From positions 1 to 64,000 of the forward strand of contig CAZQKR010000018.1 in assembly GCA_964594045.1 (NCBI GenBank): a DNA stretch of 64,000 bases, written 5' to 3'. Numbering within the stretch: position 1 is the stretch's first letter; each line of letters opens with the position of its first letter. The notes under the pieces are model-generated. The model searched no databases, was not told where the DNA came from, and was given only the letters and a program-made list of their open reading frames with translations. Made by a program: the position numbers and the translations under genes. This DNA is from UBA2365 sp964594045 (GTDB taxonomy: Bacteria; Bacteroidota; Bacteroidia; Chitinophagales; Saprospiraceae). Positions 9,881 through 18,756 of this stretch are shown here, in pieces.

Positions 9881-11176
9881 ATGGATTTTAATGAAAACAT
9901 CAGAATAGGTATCATTGGTTTAGGATATGTAGGTTTGCCTTTGGCAGTAGAATTTGCGAAAATCTACCCGGTCATTGGTTTTGACATCAATCAAAACAGG
10001 GTGAATGAGCTGAACAAAGGGCATGATTCAACCCTTGAGATTGAAGATGATTTGCTAGGCAGTGTTTTGATCCATCAACTTCCTGAAAACAGTGGGCTGT
10101 ATATGACAGCGAATCAGGAATATATTAAAGACTGTAATTATTACATCATCACAGTTCCTACACCAACAGACAAAAACAACAGGCCTGTACTGACCCCTTT
10201 GATCAAGGCATCTGAAACTGTCGGTAGCGTGCTGAAAAAGAATGATATCGTCATCTATGAATCAACAGTTTATCCCGGCGCAACGGAAGACGATTGCGTG
10301 CCTGTACTTGAAGCTTTTTCCAATTTGAAATTCAATGAAGACTTTTTTGTGGGTTATTCTCCTGAAAGGATCAACCCGGGAGATAAGGAACACACGGTAA
10401 CCAAAATAAAAAAAGTGACTTCAGGCTCAACACCTGAAACCGGTATTAAAGTGGACCAGTTGTACAAATCGGTCATAGTTGCCGGGACTCATCTGGCACC
10501 TAATATCAAGGTTGCAGAGGCCGCAAAGGTTATCGAGAATTCACAGCGCGATATCAATATAGCCTTTGTCAATGAACTTTCCAAAATATTCAACCTGATG
10601 GGCATTGATACCCATGATGTGCTGGAAGCTGCATCAACCAAATGGAATTTCCTCAGGTTTTCCCCTGGTTTGGTCGGAGGGCACTGCATCGGCGTAGACC
10701 CGTATTATCTGGCTCAGAAAGCTCAGGAAGTCGGCTACCATCCGGAGATCATTCTGGCTGGTCGCAGGCTGAATGACGATATGGGACGATACGTTGCCTC
10801 TGAAACCGTAAAGCTGATGATCAAAAAAGGCAAAGCCATAAAAGGTAATAAAGTTTTGATCCTCGGCATCACCTTCAAGGAAAATTGTCCGGACATAAGA
10901 AATACACGTGTGGTGGATATTCTGGCTGAATTAAAAACGTATGGCTTACATGTGGATGTTTATGATCCATGGGCAAATGCAGAAGAAGTTTTTGAAGAAT
11001 ACGGGCTGGAAATTCTGACCAGTTTCCCTGTTGGGCAACAATATGACGGAATGGTACTGGCTGTAGCCCATAAGGAATTTGCCCATTTGGATCTAGTTGC
11101 CTATAAAGAATCAGGCGCGGTCATTTACGACGTGAAGGCCTTCCTGGATAAAAAACTGATTGACGGCAGACTTTAG
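9881..11176 (+). CDS. UDP-N-acetylhexosamine 6-dehydrogenase (TviB/WbpO type)
   Basis: A 431-residue nucleotide-sugar dehydrogenase that oxidises C6 of a UDP-HexNAc to the uronic acid with two NAD+. Rossmann motif GIIGLGYVGLPLA starts at residue 10. The catalytic cysteine is C269 in GGHCIGVDPYY, followed by the UDP-binding C-terminal domain. The run AKVIENSQRDINIAFVNEL is typical of the TviB/WbpO branch (UDP-GlcNAc or UDP-GalNAc) rather than UDP-glucose dehydrogenase. It supplies a HexNAcA residue for the polysaccharide. It lies 236 bp after upxY; that spacer holds no gene I can support. Confidence 0.85.
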   Translation: MDFNENIRIGIIGLGYVGLPLAVEFAKIYPVIGFDINQNRVNELNKGHDSTLEIEDDLLGSVLIHQLPENSGLYMTANQEYIKDCNYYIITVPTPTDKNNRPVLTPLIKASETVGSVLKKNDIVIYESTVYPGATEDDCVPVLEAFSNLKFNEDFFVGYSPERINPGDKEHTVTKIKKVTSGSTPETGIKVDQLYKSVIVAGTHLAPNIKVAEAAKVIENSQRDINIAFVNELSKIFNLMGIDTHDVLEAASTKWNFLRFSPGLVGGHCIGVDPYYLAQKAQEVGYHPEIILAGRRLNDDMGRYVASETVKLMIKKGKAIKGNKVLILGITFKENCPDIRNTRVVDILAELKTYGLHVDVYDPWANAEEVFEEYGLEILTSFPVGQQYDGMVLAVAHKEFAHLDLVAYKESGAVIYDVKAFLDKKLIDGRL

Positions 11177-11250
11177 CCGGTTGAACGGTTTAGGTTGCCA
11201 AGGCTGATCAAATTCGATGTCAGGACCCTAATTAAATGAATCATCAAAAC

Positions 11251-11280
11251 TTCGAATCCCGAATTTCCAATCTTCAAATC
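11251..11280. repeat. Family D repeat remnant
   Basis: A short run of TTCGAATC-like octamers in the reverse orientation, directly before the rfbA start codon. The same octamers build the large arrays at 51049-55850. Confidence 0.5.
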
Positions 11281-11289
11281 AAATAACTC

Positions 11290-12171
11290 ATGAAAGGAAT
11301 TATACTGGCTGGCGGAGCGGGCACAAGACTTCACCCACTGACGAAGGTGGTTTCAAAACAACTTTTGCCTGTATATGATAAACCAATGGTTTACTACCCG
11401 ATGTCGGTATTGATGCTGGCAGGGATCAGGGAGATACTGATCATCTCCACACCTGAAGATCTGCCCAATTTTCGCAGGCTGTTCGGAGATGGCACTGCAT
11501 TGGGTCTTGATTTTAGTTATGTGGTACAACCTTCACCGGACGGTCTGGCTCAGGCATTTATCCTGGGAGAGGAGTTTATAGGTGATGATGATGTCTGCCT
11601 TATACTGGGCGATAATATTTTCTTTGGTGCCGGTTTGCAGAAAATGGTGATGGATTCAGTGAATGCAGTCAAAGAAAACCGGCAAGCTGTCATTTTCGGG
11701 TATTATGTGGATGATCCTCAGAGGTATGGGGTTGCAGAAATGGATGATCACGGCAGGGTCTTATCCATTGAAGAAAAGCCTGCAGATCCGAAGTCCAACT
11801 ATGCTGTTGTAGGCTTATATTTTTACCCGAATGATGTAGTCAGGGTTTCAAAGTCTGTCAAACCATCGGCAAGAGGCGAACTGGAGATCACTTCTGTTAA
11901 CCAAAGCTACCTGGAAAATAAAAGGCTGCAGATCAAACTGATGAGCCGTGGTTTTGCCTGGCTCGATACAGGAACTCATGAAGCGTTGACCGAGGCAACA
12001 GAATTCGTCAAGGCAGTGGAGAAACGTACGGGGTTGAAGATCGCGTGTCTGGAAGAAATCGCTATGAATCAGGGTTTTATTTCAAAGGAAATGATCAAAA
12101 GATCTCCGGATTTTGCATTAAAAAATGCATATGGCGCATACCTGAATAAATTGTTGAAAGAATCTAAATAA
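11290..12171 (+). CDS. rfbA: Glucose-1-phosphate thymidylyltransferase
   Basis: A 293-residue RmlA enzyme making dTDP-glucose from dTTP and glucose-1-phosphate. The nucleotide-binding signature is GGAGTRLHPLTKVVSKQLLP (from residue 8), with the pyrophosphorylase lysine region VEMDDHGRVLSIEEKP-like near 155 and the C-terminal helices typical of RmlA. No rfbB, rfbC or rfbD lies in this window, so the rest of any dTDP-sugar route must be elsewhere or another dTDP-sugar is made. The gene runs into the UXS gene 6 bp later. Confidence 0.93.
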   Translation: MKGIILAGGAGTRLHPLTKVVSKQLLPVYDKPMVYYPMSVLMLAGIREILIISTPEDLPNFRRLFGDGTALGLDFSYVVQPSPDGLAQAFILGEEFIGDDDVCLILGDNIFFGAGLQKMVMDSVNAVKENRQAVIFGYYVDDPQRYGVAEMDDHGRVLSIEEKPADPKSNYAVVGLYFYPNDVVRVSKSVKPSARGELEITSVNQSYLENKRLQIKLMSRGFAWLDTGTHEALTEATEFVKAVEKRTGLKIACLEEIAMNQGFISKEMIKRSPDFALKNAYGAYLNKLLKESK

Positions 12172-12177
12172 CATTTG

Positions 12178-13125
12178 ATGAATAAAGTTGCGGTAGTTAC
12201 CGGAGGAGCCGGATTTCTGGGTTCACATCTTTGTGATCGTTTGCTCAGGGAAGACCACGAGGTGATCTGTATAGATAATTTATTGACAGGCAATTTGGAA
12301 AATATTGCCCACTTGTTTGGCGAACCGGGCTTCAGTTTTATCAAACACGATGTTACCAATTTTATCCATGTTCCGGGCAAAGTAGATTTTGTCCTCCATT
12401 TCGCTTCACCTGCCAGTCCGATAGATTATCTTGAACTACCGATTCAGACATTAAAGGTTGGATCTTTGGGAACACATAAAGCTCTGGGGCTCGCAAAAGA
12501 CAAGCATGCTGTTTTCCTGCTTGCTTCAACATCAGAGGTTTATGGTGATCCATTGGTCCATCCTCAGCAGGAAAGTTACTGGGGAAATGTCAACCCGATC
12601 GGTCCGAGAGGTGTATATGATGAAGCCAAGCGTTTTGCTGAATCCATGACCATGGCTTACCACCGTTTTCATGGGGTGCAAACGCGGATCGTCCGTATTT
12701 TCAATACTTATGGTCCACGGATGCGGTTGAAAGATGGAAGGGCTTTGCCGGCATTCATTTCACAAGCTTTGACGGGCCAGGATCTGACTGTTTTTGGTGA
12801 TGGTAATCAGACCAGGAGTTTTTGTTATGTGGATGATCTGGTAGATGGGATCTACCGGCTTTTACTTTCAGGGGAAAATTACCCGGTGAATATAGGAAAT
12901 CCTGAAGAGATCACCATCAATCAGATGGCAGAAGAGGTGATCAGGTTGACCGGTTCAAAAAGCAAAATTATCAACATGCCGCTGCCTGAAGATGATCCAA
13001 AGATCCGGAAACCTGACATTACCAGGGCGAAGACCATTTTAGGCTGGTCTCCAAAAGTGGATCGGGAAACGGGTGTCATGAAGACGATTGAGTATTTCAG
13101 GCAGGCGATGGGGAAAATCAGTTAG
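12178..13125 (+). CDS. uxs: UDP-glucuronate decarboxylase (UDP-xylose synthase)
   Basis: A 315-residue extended short-chain dehydrogenase that converts UDP-glucuronate to UDP-xylose through a 4-keto intermediate. NAD motif GGAGFLG is at 9-15. The run STSEVYGDPLVHPQ with YWGNVNPIGPRGVYDEAKR is diagnostic for UXS; the catalytic pair is Y147/K151. ATG 12178 is preferred over an in-frame TTG at 12175. No UDP-glucose dehydrogenase is present here, so UDP-glucuronate must come from another locus. Confidence 0.9.
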   Translation: MNKVAVVTGGAGFLGSHLCDRLLREDHEVICIDNLLTGNLENIAHLFGEPGFSFIKHDVTNFIHVPGKVDFVLHFASPASPIDYLELPIQTLKVGSLGTHKALGLAKDKHAVFLLASTSEVYGDPLVHPQQESYWGNVNPIGPRGVYDEAKRFAESMTMAYHRFHGVQTRIVRIFNTYGPRMRLKDGRALPAFISQALTGQDLTVFGDGNQTRSFCYVDDLVDGIYRLLLSGENYPVNIGNPEEITINQMAEEVIRLTGSKSKIINMPLPEDDPKIRKPDITRAKTILGWSPKVDRETGVMKTIEYFRQAMGKIS

Positions 13126-13160
13126 ATAATTATTGAAATTGCAATGAGCCAAAATAAACT

Positions 13161-13402
13161 GCACAGAGTTTCTCAGAGTTTGCACAGAGTTGCGCAGAGT
13201 TTAACAGAGTAAATACAGAGTTTTAAAGCAGCTTTTAACACGATTACAAAATAATAATCGAAATATTATAGGTCCCCGAAAAACAATATGCAACACTGTG
13301 CAACACTTTGAAAGCACCGTGCAACACTGTGTAAAACACCGTGAAACACTGTGAAATTCAACGTGAGACCCTGTGAAAAACACTGTGAAACATAGTGAAA
13401 CT
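13161..13402. repeat. Family E repeat array (CACAGAGTT-type), inverted arms
   Basis: 13161-13224 holds about six 10-11-bp units of the type nncagagtt. After a 65-bp AT-rich centre, 13291-13402 holds complementary-type units (caacactgtg, gtgaaacactgtg). The two arms are imperfect reverse complements of each other, so a transcript could fold into a long hairpin. It fills most of the 361-bp gap between uxs and the GxxExxY gene. Confidence 0.75.
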
Positions 13403-13486
13403 TAATTAAATTATACAATAATTCTCATCATATTTCAAATAAACTCCATGGTATATTAATATTTCATAATAATAAAAATTCTTAAA

Positions 13487-13858
13487 ATGGAAACTAACCA
13501 AATCACCCATGAAATCTTAGATTCAGCTTACAAAATACATACCTCTCTTGGGCCCGGGCTACTGGAATCTGCATACAAAACATGCCTTATCTACGAATTA
13601 GAGAAAAAAGGATTTAACATTAAAAGCGAGGTACCCGTACCAGTAATTTATGAAGAAGTAAAGCTTAATTGTGGATACAGAATGGATATTCTGGTAGAAA
13701 ATAAAATTGTTGTAGAGCTAAAAACGGTTGATGCATTCACACAGATCCATTTTGCTCAGGTATTAACTCATTTAAGGTTTAGCCACAACAAAATTGGCTT
13801 ACTTATAAATTTTAATGTCCTTAGTTTAAAGGAAGGAATAAAGAGATTAATATTATAA
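13487..13858 (+). CDS. GxxExxY protein (PD-(D/E)XK nuclease-like)
   Basis: A complete 123-residue GxxExxY-family protein. The name motif is GLLESAY (24-30). The core MDILVENKIVVELKT (66-80) has the D67...E77-x-K79 arrangement of the PD-(D/E)XK nuclease fold. Biochemical function is unknown. It lies directly after a family E array, and a second, broken copy at 18266 is also flanked by family E-like repeats. It ends 7 bp before the DUF6056-like gene. Its presence in the middle of a sugar operon suggests insertion. Confidence 0.85.
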   Translation: METNQITHEILDSAYKIHTSLGPGLLESAYKTCLIYELEKKGFNIKSEVPVPVIYEEVKLNCGYRMDILVENKIVVELKTVDAFTQIHFAQVLTHLRFSHNKIGLLINFNVLSLKEGIKRLIL

Positions 13859-13865
13859 AACAAAC

Positions 13866-15341
13866 ATGTCAATTTTAAAAAGATCAGAGAATTTCCTGCA
13901 AAATAGTTTGACATTATTTGGTGCATTGGCGATCCTCCCATTCCTCATTCTTTCCTTTTTCAACCATCCTTTGGGTATACATGAGTGGGATTGGATCACA
14001 AAAATGGGTGGACAATTAGACTCACTCAGTTTTTGGGAATTGCAGTGGCACGCTTATCAGGAATGGACAGGCAGGTATGCAAGTACTTTTTGGTCTGCAT
14101 TATCTCCCTACGTGTATACATTAAGCAACTTCAAATTATTCTTTTTCCTGAATATCATTGTGGGATTCGGGGTTTTGTATTTTTCAATAAGGGAATTGCT
14201 GCAAATAAAAGACAAACTGACCCTGTTCAGTCTTGTTTTTTTGGTCTGGATGTGTTTTGCCGCCGGAGTGTCCGGAGTTTATGACACGTTTTACATGATG
14301 ACTGGAGTGCAGACCTATGCTTTTGGCGGCTATGCATTTTTGTTGCTCATGGCACTCTGGAAACGGTATGCCGGTTCTAAGAAAAGGATCAAAACAGGAT
14401 ATATGATCATCCTGCTCAGCTTCTTTGCAGCAGGAACGAATGAACTTACCATGTTCTTTACAGTTGTACTGAATATTTTCATTTTCCTGTACTTAAAGTA
14501 TTACTTGAAGCAGAAGGATTTATTTAGTTTGATTATCATTATATTAACAGTGTTATTCAGTATGTTGACCATCATGGCACCTTCCAATTTTGCCCGGCAT
14601 ATTGAATATCCCGGTGAATTTGCTCCGTTAAGGCTGTCATTACTGGCCCTCGCGACATCTGCCTATGATCTGTTGACCTGGATGATCAACGGCGAATTAA
14701 TCCTGGCTACTTTGATCTTTATTTATCTGATCAAAGATCATTTGAGGGTACCCAACTTTTCGGCAAAGGCCATAATGACCGGATTTATTATCGGAGTACT
14801 GGTATTTGTTTTAGGAGGTCACCTGGTACTGATCTTGTCTTTGAAGGCACAGAGCCTGGGTGAACGGATCATCGATCTGTTGTATCTGCATTTTCTGATT
14901 TTGTGGTTTGGTTGTATTTATCTGTTATCGGGTTTTTTCTCAGAAAAGATCCGTAATTTTTTCTCTATGCCCGGGTCATTTTTCTTGTCCTATTCGATCA
15001 TGATAGTTTTTATACTGTCGGTATTCGGATCCGGACTATTTATCAACCGGGATAACAAAAAATATGACCGTTTTATTTCTTTAGCCGGTGTACATTCCAA
15101 CGTCGGCAATGCATGGTTGACCCTGTTGAATGGAGATGCGGTGAAATACGACAAGCAGATGGAAGATCAGTACCGGCAACTTAAAAATTGTCAGACAGAT
15201 ACATGCTTCGTGACACGTCCTAATACATTACCTGTTCAGCTATACAATCATCAGTCTGACAGGCGGGGTCATTCGAACGGAGAACCATTTATGGGAATCT
15301 ACTTCAACAGGAACATTAAAATTGTCAGGTACATCCAATGA
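13866..15341 (+). CDS. Multi-pass membrane protein, DUF6056-like
   Basis: A 491-residue integral membrane protein with about 11-12 hydrophobic helices. The first periplasmic loop carries EWDWITKMGG and YQEWTGRYAST, resembling the conserved loop of DUF6056 proteins, which look like GT-C glycosyltransferases or capsule membrane proteins. The C-terminal tail (from about 395) is hydrophilic. It overlaps the next gene by 4 bp (ATGA), so the two are translationally coupled. Modification of lipid-linked sugars is possible but not shown. Confidence 0.65.
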   Translation: MSILKRSENFLQNSLTLFGALAILPFLILSFFNHPLGIHEWDWITKMGGQLDSLSFWELQWHAYQEWTGRYASTFWSALSPYVYTLSNFKLFFFLNIIVGFGVLYFSIRELLQIKDKLTLFSLVFLVWMCFAAGVSGVYDTFYMMTGVQTYAFGGYAFLLLMALWKRYAGSKKRIKTGYMIILLSFFAAGTNELTMFFTVVLNIFIFLYLKYYLKQKDLFSLIIIILTVLFSMLTIMAPSNFARHIEYPGEFAPLRLSLLALATSAYDLLTWMINGELILATLIFIYLIKDHLRVPNFSAKAIMTGFIIGVLVFVLGGHLVLILSLKAQSLGERIIDLLYLHFLILWFGCIYLLSGFFSEKIRNFFSMPGSFFLSYSIMIVFILSVFGSGLFINRDNKKYDRFISLAGVHSNVGNAWLTLLNGDAVKYDKQMEDQYRQLKNCQTDTCFVTRPNTLPVQLYNHQSDRRGHSNGEPFMGIYFNRNIKIVRYIQ

Positions 15342-16096
15342 CGGTCCTGTATACAAGAAAGCGAAGAATCAGGCTGATCATAATTTCTATCATCGGGCTG
15401 CTCCTTATAGCTTACATCAGCATATATATTAAGATCAGGAGTCACATTTCGGAATTATCAGATTTTAAAATAGTTAATCAAGATAAAATTGAGATTTTCT
15501 TAAGAGACACAATGACTGATCCTGAATTTCTTTTTTTAGGTAATAGCATCACTGAGGGTTTTGACCTGCAAAAGCATTTTGGAAAGCCTTATGTGAACAG
15601 GGGTATTGGTGGAAATACCACGGAAGCGATCTTGTTCAGGCTGGATGAAGTGATCCGCCGGAACCCCAAAAACATCATCCTGATGATCGGTGTGAATGAC
15701 ATCAGTCGCGGTGTGGATGAGGAGGAAATTCTGGACAATTACCGGCAGATCCTGGATCGCATACAAAATGCATTGCCCGGAATCAGGATTTATACTCTAT
15801 CCGTTTTACCGGTCAGAGACAATTTTGATTTAAGAAGGTTGGCCATCAATACAGCATATTGGATGACATTTGTCAGACCGTATGATATGAATCCTACGAT
15901 CATCGCGCTGAATCAAAAAATTAGTGATATTTCAGAGGATGCAGGCGTGACTTATTTCGATATACACAGTTACTTCCTTGAAGACAAGGGTGATCTGCAA
16001 TTAAATTCCTCGCTGGCTGTTGACAATGTTCATCTCAATGAAAAGGGGTATGCTTTACTGACCCAATTGCTCAGGGAAAGGATTGACGGGATTTAG
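15338..16096 (+). CDS. Membrane-anchored SGNH/GDSL hydrolase
   Basis: A 252-residue protein with one N-terminal membrane helix (about 11-31) and an SGNH-hydrolase domain on the outside. Block I is FLGNSITEG with nucleophile S70, then GIGGNTT, block III IGVNDIS, and block V DNVHLNEKGY with the catalytic D and H. The family removes or transfers acyl groups; in a capsule locus the likely role is de-O-acetylation or acetyl tailoring of the polysaccharide. It follows the membrane protein with a 4-bp overlap. Confidence 0.8.
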   Translation: MTVLYTRKRRIRLIIISIIGLLLIAYISIYIKIRSHISELSDFKIVNQDKIEIFLRDTMTDPEFLFLGNSITEGFDLQKHFGKPYVNRGIGGNTTEAILFRLDEVIRRNPKNIILMIGVNDISRGVDEEEILDNYRQILDRIQNALPGIRIYTLSVLPVRDNFDLRRLAINTAYWMTFVRPYDMNPTIIALNQKISDISEDAGVTYFDIHSYFLEDKGDLQLNSSLAVDNVHLNEKGYALLTQLLRERIDGI

Positions 16097-16262
16097 GTAA
16101 AAAGTGGCCAGGAAATATTATTTGAGTTCATTTGTGATCGTCATTTGAGACATTTGTGGATAAAAACTTATGATTTAAAAGGCTGATCACTTATTTCTCA
16201 GATCGTCATCAAGTCACAGAATTGATCAATAAATTGAAAAATCATCTTACATACGGAAATTT

Positions 16263-16967
16263 TTGAATCATTCAGTTTCAAGGCTGGTTGTGGTCGTCCC
16301 AGTATTCAATGAGCAGGTTGATGTTTTGGAAAAAGTGCTGAAAGAACTGGAAGGATTTCTTTACGATGTGATTTTGGTGGATGACGGTTCTGTCGTTCCG
16401 GTCCAAACTGAAAATCCGGCCGTGAAATGCATCATACGGCATTCACGCAACAAAGGACAGGGTGCAGCGCTGAATTCCGGAACGCAAAAGGCGCGTGAAA
16501 TGGGTTATGATCATTGTGCACATTTTGATGGGGATGGTCAGCACTCCGCTGCTGACCTACAATTGATGCTGAATGAAATGGACAAAGGCGAAGCGGATAT
16601 TTTGCTGGGTTCACGGTTTTTAAAAACTGTAAGCAATCAGAGCATACCCTTGACAAAAAAAATAGTTTTAAAAGGTGGTGTACTGCTGAACTTATTGCTT
16701 TCAGGCATCAGGTTGACCGATTCGAATTGCGGGATCAGGATGCTCAACAGGGTGGCGATGGAAAAACTGGTTTTCAGGGCGGAGCGAATGGCGCATGCTT
16801 CTGAATTGCTCTGGCTGATCAGAAGATCCGGACTCAGGTTCAGGGAGTTTCCCGTTCAGGTTCAATACACAGATTATTCCATGCAAAAGGGTCAAAATCT
16901 TTACAGGATATTTCCGGTGACCTGGGAAGTGCTTAAAGCATATTTCAAATACAGGTTCGGGAGATAA
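16263..16967 (+). CDS. Family 2 glycosyltransferase
   Basis: A 234-residue GT-A enzyme beginning VVVVPVFNEQ with VDDGS near residue 40 and the metal-binding region HFDGDGQH near 92. It resembles the dolichyl-phosphate-mannose-synthase-like branch of GT2, which makes polyprenyl-phosphate sugars or adds single residues. No membrane segment. The start is TTG at 16263: no in-frame ATG occurs before the NTP-binding core. A 166-bp spacer separates it from the SGNH gene. Confidence 0.75.
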   Translation: MNHSVSRLVVVVPVFNEQVDVLEKVLKELEGFLYDVILVDDGSVVPVQTENPAVKCIIRHSRNKGQGAALNSGTQKAREMGYDHCAHFDGDGQHSAADLQLMLNEMDKGEADILLGSRFLKTVSNQSIPLTKKIVLKGGVLLNLLLSGIRLTDSNCGIRMLNRVAMEKLVFRAERMAHASELLWLIRRSGLRFREFPVQVQYTDYSMQKGQNLYRIFPVTWEVLKAYFKYRFGR

Positions 16968-16985
16968 TTTTTTTCAATGTGAATT

Positions 16986-18173
16986 ATGGATTTACTTCAA
17001 TTGATAGGCAGGGAAAGGGAATTGTTCACTGAAGACATTTCCCGTTATGAAAAGGAAATTTCCGCCATAGTCAGCAGATCAACTTTTCTGGTTTTGGGCG
17101 GTGCAGGATCGATAGGGCAGGCTGTGGTAAAAGAGATCTTTAACCGGAATCCCGGAAAACTGCATGTTGTGGATATCAGCGAGAACAACCTGGTGGAACT
17201 GGTGCGCGATATCAGGAGTTCTGCCGGTTACATCGATGGTGATTTTCAGACCTTTGCGATCGATATTGGCTCGCCGGAATACGATGCTTTTCTGGGTGCA
17301 GATGGTCAGTATGATTATGTATTGAATCTTTCTGCATTAAAGCATGTGAGGAGTGAAAAGGACCCGTTCACGCTGATGCGGATGATACAGACCAATATAT
17401 TCAATACGGATAAAACCCTTGAACAATCCATCAAAAGCGGTGTAAAAAAGTATTTTTGTGTGTCCACGGACAAGGCTGCCAACCCGGTCAATATGATGGG
17501 CGCTTCCAAGCGTATCATGGAGATGTATGCCAACAGGCGAAGCAGGGAAATTCAGGTTTCCATGGCCCGTTTTGCCAATGTGGCCTTTTCAGACGGATCG
17601 TTATTGCATGGATTTGATCAGAGGATGAAGAAAAGGCAGCCGATCGTTGCCCCGAATGATGTCAGGCGTTATTTTGTTACACCGAAGGAGTCGGGTGAGT
17701 TGTGTCTGATGTCCTGTATTTTCGGAGAGAACCGGGATATTTTCTTTCCGAAGCTGAGTGAGCATTTGCATCTGATCACTTTTGCAGAGATTGCAGTGAA
17801 ATACCTGAGGGAAAAAGGACTTGAGCCATATCACTGCGCTTCCGAAGATGAAGCCAGGGAGATGATTGAACAACTGGATTTGACCAGTGAATGGCCTTGT
17901 TTGTTTACCGTGAGTGACACAACAGGGGAGAAGGATTTTGAGGAGTTTTATACGGAAAGGGAAGTGCTGGACATGGACAGGTTTTCAAATATTGGGGTCA
18001 TAAAAAACGAGGCAGAAACTTATGATCAAATAATTGATGAATTTACTCTTGCGATCAGATCAATGTTGGATCAAAAACAATGGACCAAGGATGAAATAGT
18101 CCAAGTTTTTCAAAAAATACTTCCTGATTTTCATCATTTGGAAACCGGGAGGTATCTGGATGGGAAGATGTGA
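16986..18173 (+). CDS. Nucleotide-sugar 4,6-dehydratase (Polysacc_synt_2 family)
   Basis: A 395-residue soluble dehydratase with a 35-residue N-terminal extension before the NAD motif VLGGAGSIGQAV. The catalytic region reads STDKAANPVNMMGASK; the usual tyrosine of YxxxK is replaced by methionine, as in FlaA1/CapE-type enzymes. By position it is the likely first step of the nonulosonic-acid pathway (NDP-GlcNAc to the 4-keto-6-deoxy sugar), followed by the aminotransferase at 18757 and the acetyltransferase at 19883. A second, different dehydratase (capE) serves L-FucNAc. Confidence 0.75.
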   Translation: MDLLQLIGRERELFTEDISRYEKEISAIVSRSTFLVLGGAGSIGQAVVKEIFNRNPGKLHVVDISENNLVELVRDIRSSAGYIDGDFQTFAIDIGSPEYDAFLGADGQYDYVLNLSALKHVRSEKDPFTLMRMIQTNIFNTDKTLEQSIKSGVKKYFCVSTDKAANPVNMMGASKRIMEMYANRRSREIQVSMARFANVAFSDGSLLHGFDQRMKKRQPIVAPNDVRRYFVTPKESGELCLMSCIFGENRDIFFPKLSEHLHLITFAEIAVKYLREKGLEPYHCASEDEAREMIEQLDLTSEWPCLFTVSDTTGEKDFEEFYTEREVLDMDRFSNIGVIKNEAETYDQIIDEFTLAIRSMLDQKQWTKDEIVQVFQKILPDFHHLETGRYLDGKM

Positions 18174-18187
18174 AAATTCAATTTTGG

Positions 18188-18220
18188 TCCACAGATTAAC
18201 ACAGATTAAACACAGATTTT
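18188..18220. repeat. Family E repeat, left arm
   Basis: Three units of cacagatta(a) before the GxxExxY pseudogene. They are complementary to the aatctgtg units after it, so the pseudogene lies between inverted arms. Confidence 0.7.
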
Positions 18221-18265
18221 TATTCTATATTTAAACTATTTAGAATGAATTACTAAAATTTAAAA

Positions 18266-18647
18266 ATGAAAACGGAAGCTTACCCTTTAAAAAATGAAAC
18301 ATTTCGGATCATTGGCGCTTCGATGGAAGTGCATTCTGAACTTGGTCACGGATTTCTTGAAACAGTGTACAAAGAAGCATTAACTATCGCTTTTCTGGAA
18401 AAAAGTATCCCCTATAAAAAAGTGCAAGTACTTGGGCATTTATTATAAAGGGATTATATTGGATAAAAAATACGTAGCTGACTTTATTTGTTTTGGCAAG
18501 ATCGTTGCGGAAATAAAGGCTACTGAAGGGATTGGGAATCATGATTTTTATCAGGTGCTGAACTATTTGAAAGCAAGTAAAAATAAAGTTGGTTTGCTGA
18601 TCAATTTTGGTACACCAAGTCTTGAATTTAAAAGAATAATCCTTTAG
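18266..18647 (+). pseudogene. Frameshifted GxxExxY protein
   Basis: The first part (18266-18448) carries the name motif GFLETVY. After VQV near 18427 the frame shifts by one extra base; the rest (LGIYYKGIILDKKYVADF, then CFGKIVAEIKAT with the D...E-x-K core) continues in the next frame to 18647. Restoring one base gives a full-length protein of about 126 residues. Either a pseudogene or a base-calling error. It is related to, but clearly diverged from, the intact copy at 13487, and has lodged between two nonulosonate genes. Confidence 0.8.
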
Positions 18648-18656
18648 ATATTAGTG

Positions 18657-18717
18657 AAAATCTGTGCAAAATCTGGCAAATCTGTGGAGAAAAATGTGTT
18701 TTCTGTGAAAATATTTG
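18657..18717. repeat. Family E repeat, right arm
   Basis: About four units of the aaatctgtg / ttctgtg type, reverse complementary to 18188-18220. It ends just before the aminotransferase gene. Confidence 0.65.
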
Positions 18718-18756
18718 CTCGCAAGACTGATAATGTATCATTTATAATAAATAATT

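Noticed and set aside
16195..16245. RhuM C-terminal relic before the GT2 gene
   Set aside because: One frame gives a VTELINKLKN-like run similar to the RhuM tail at 25200, but it is too short and lacks the diagnostic HIGASLKDLG.
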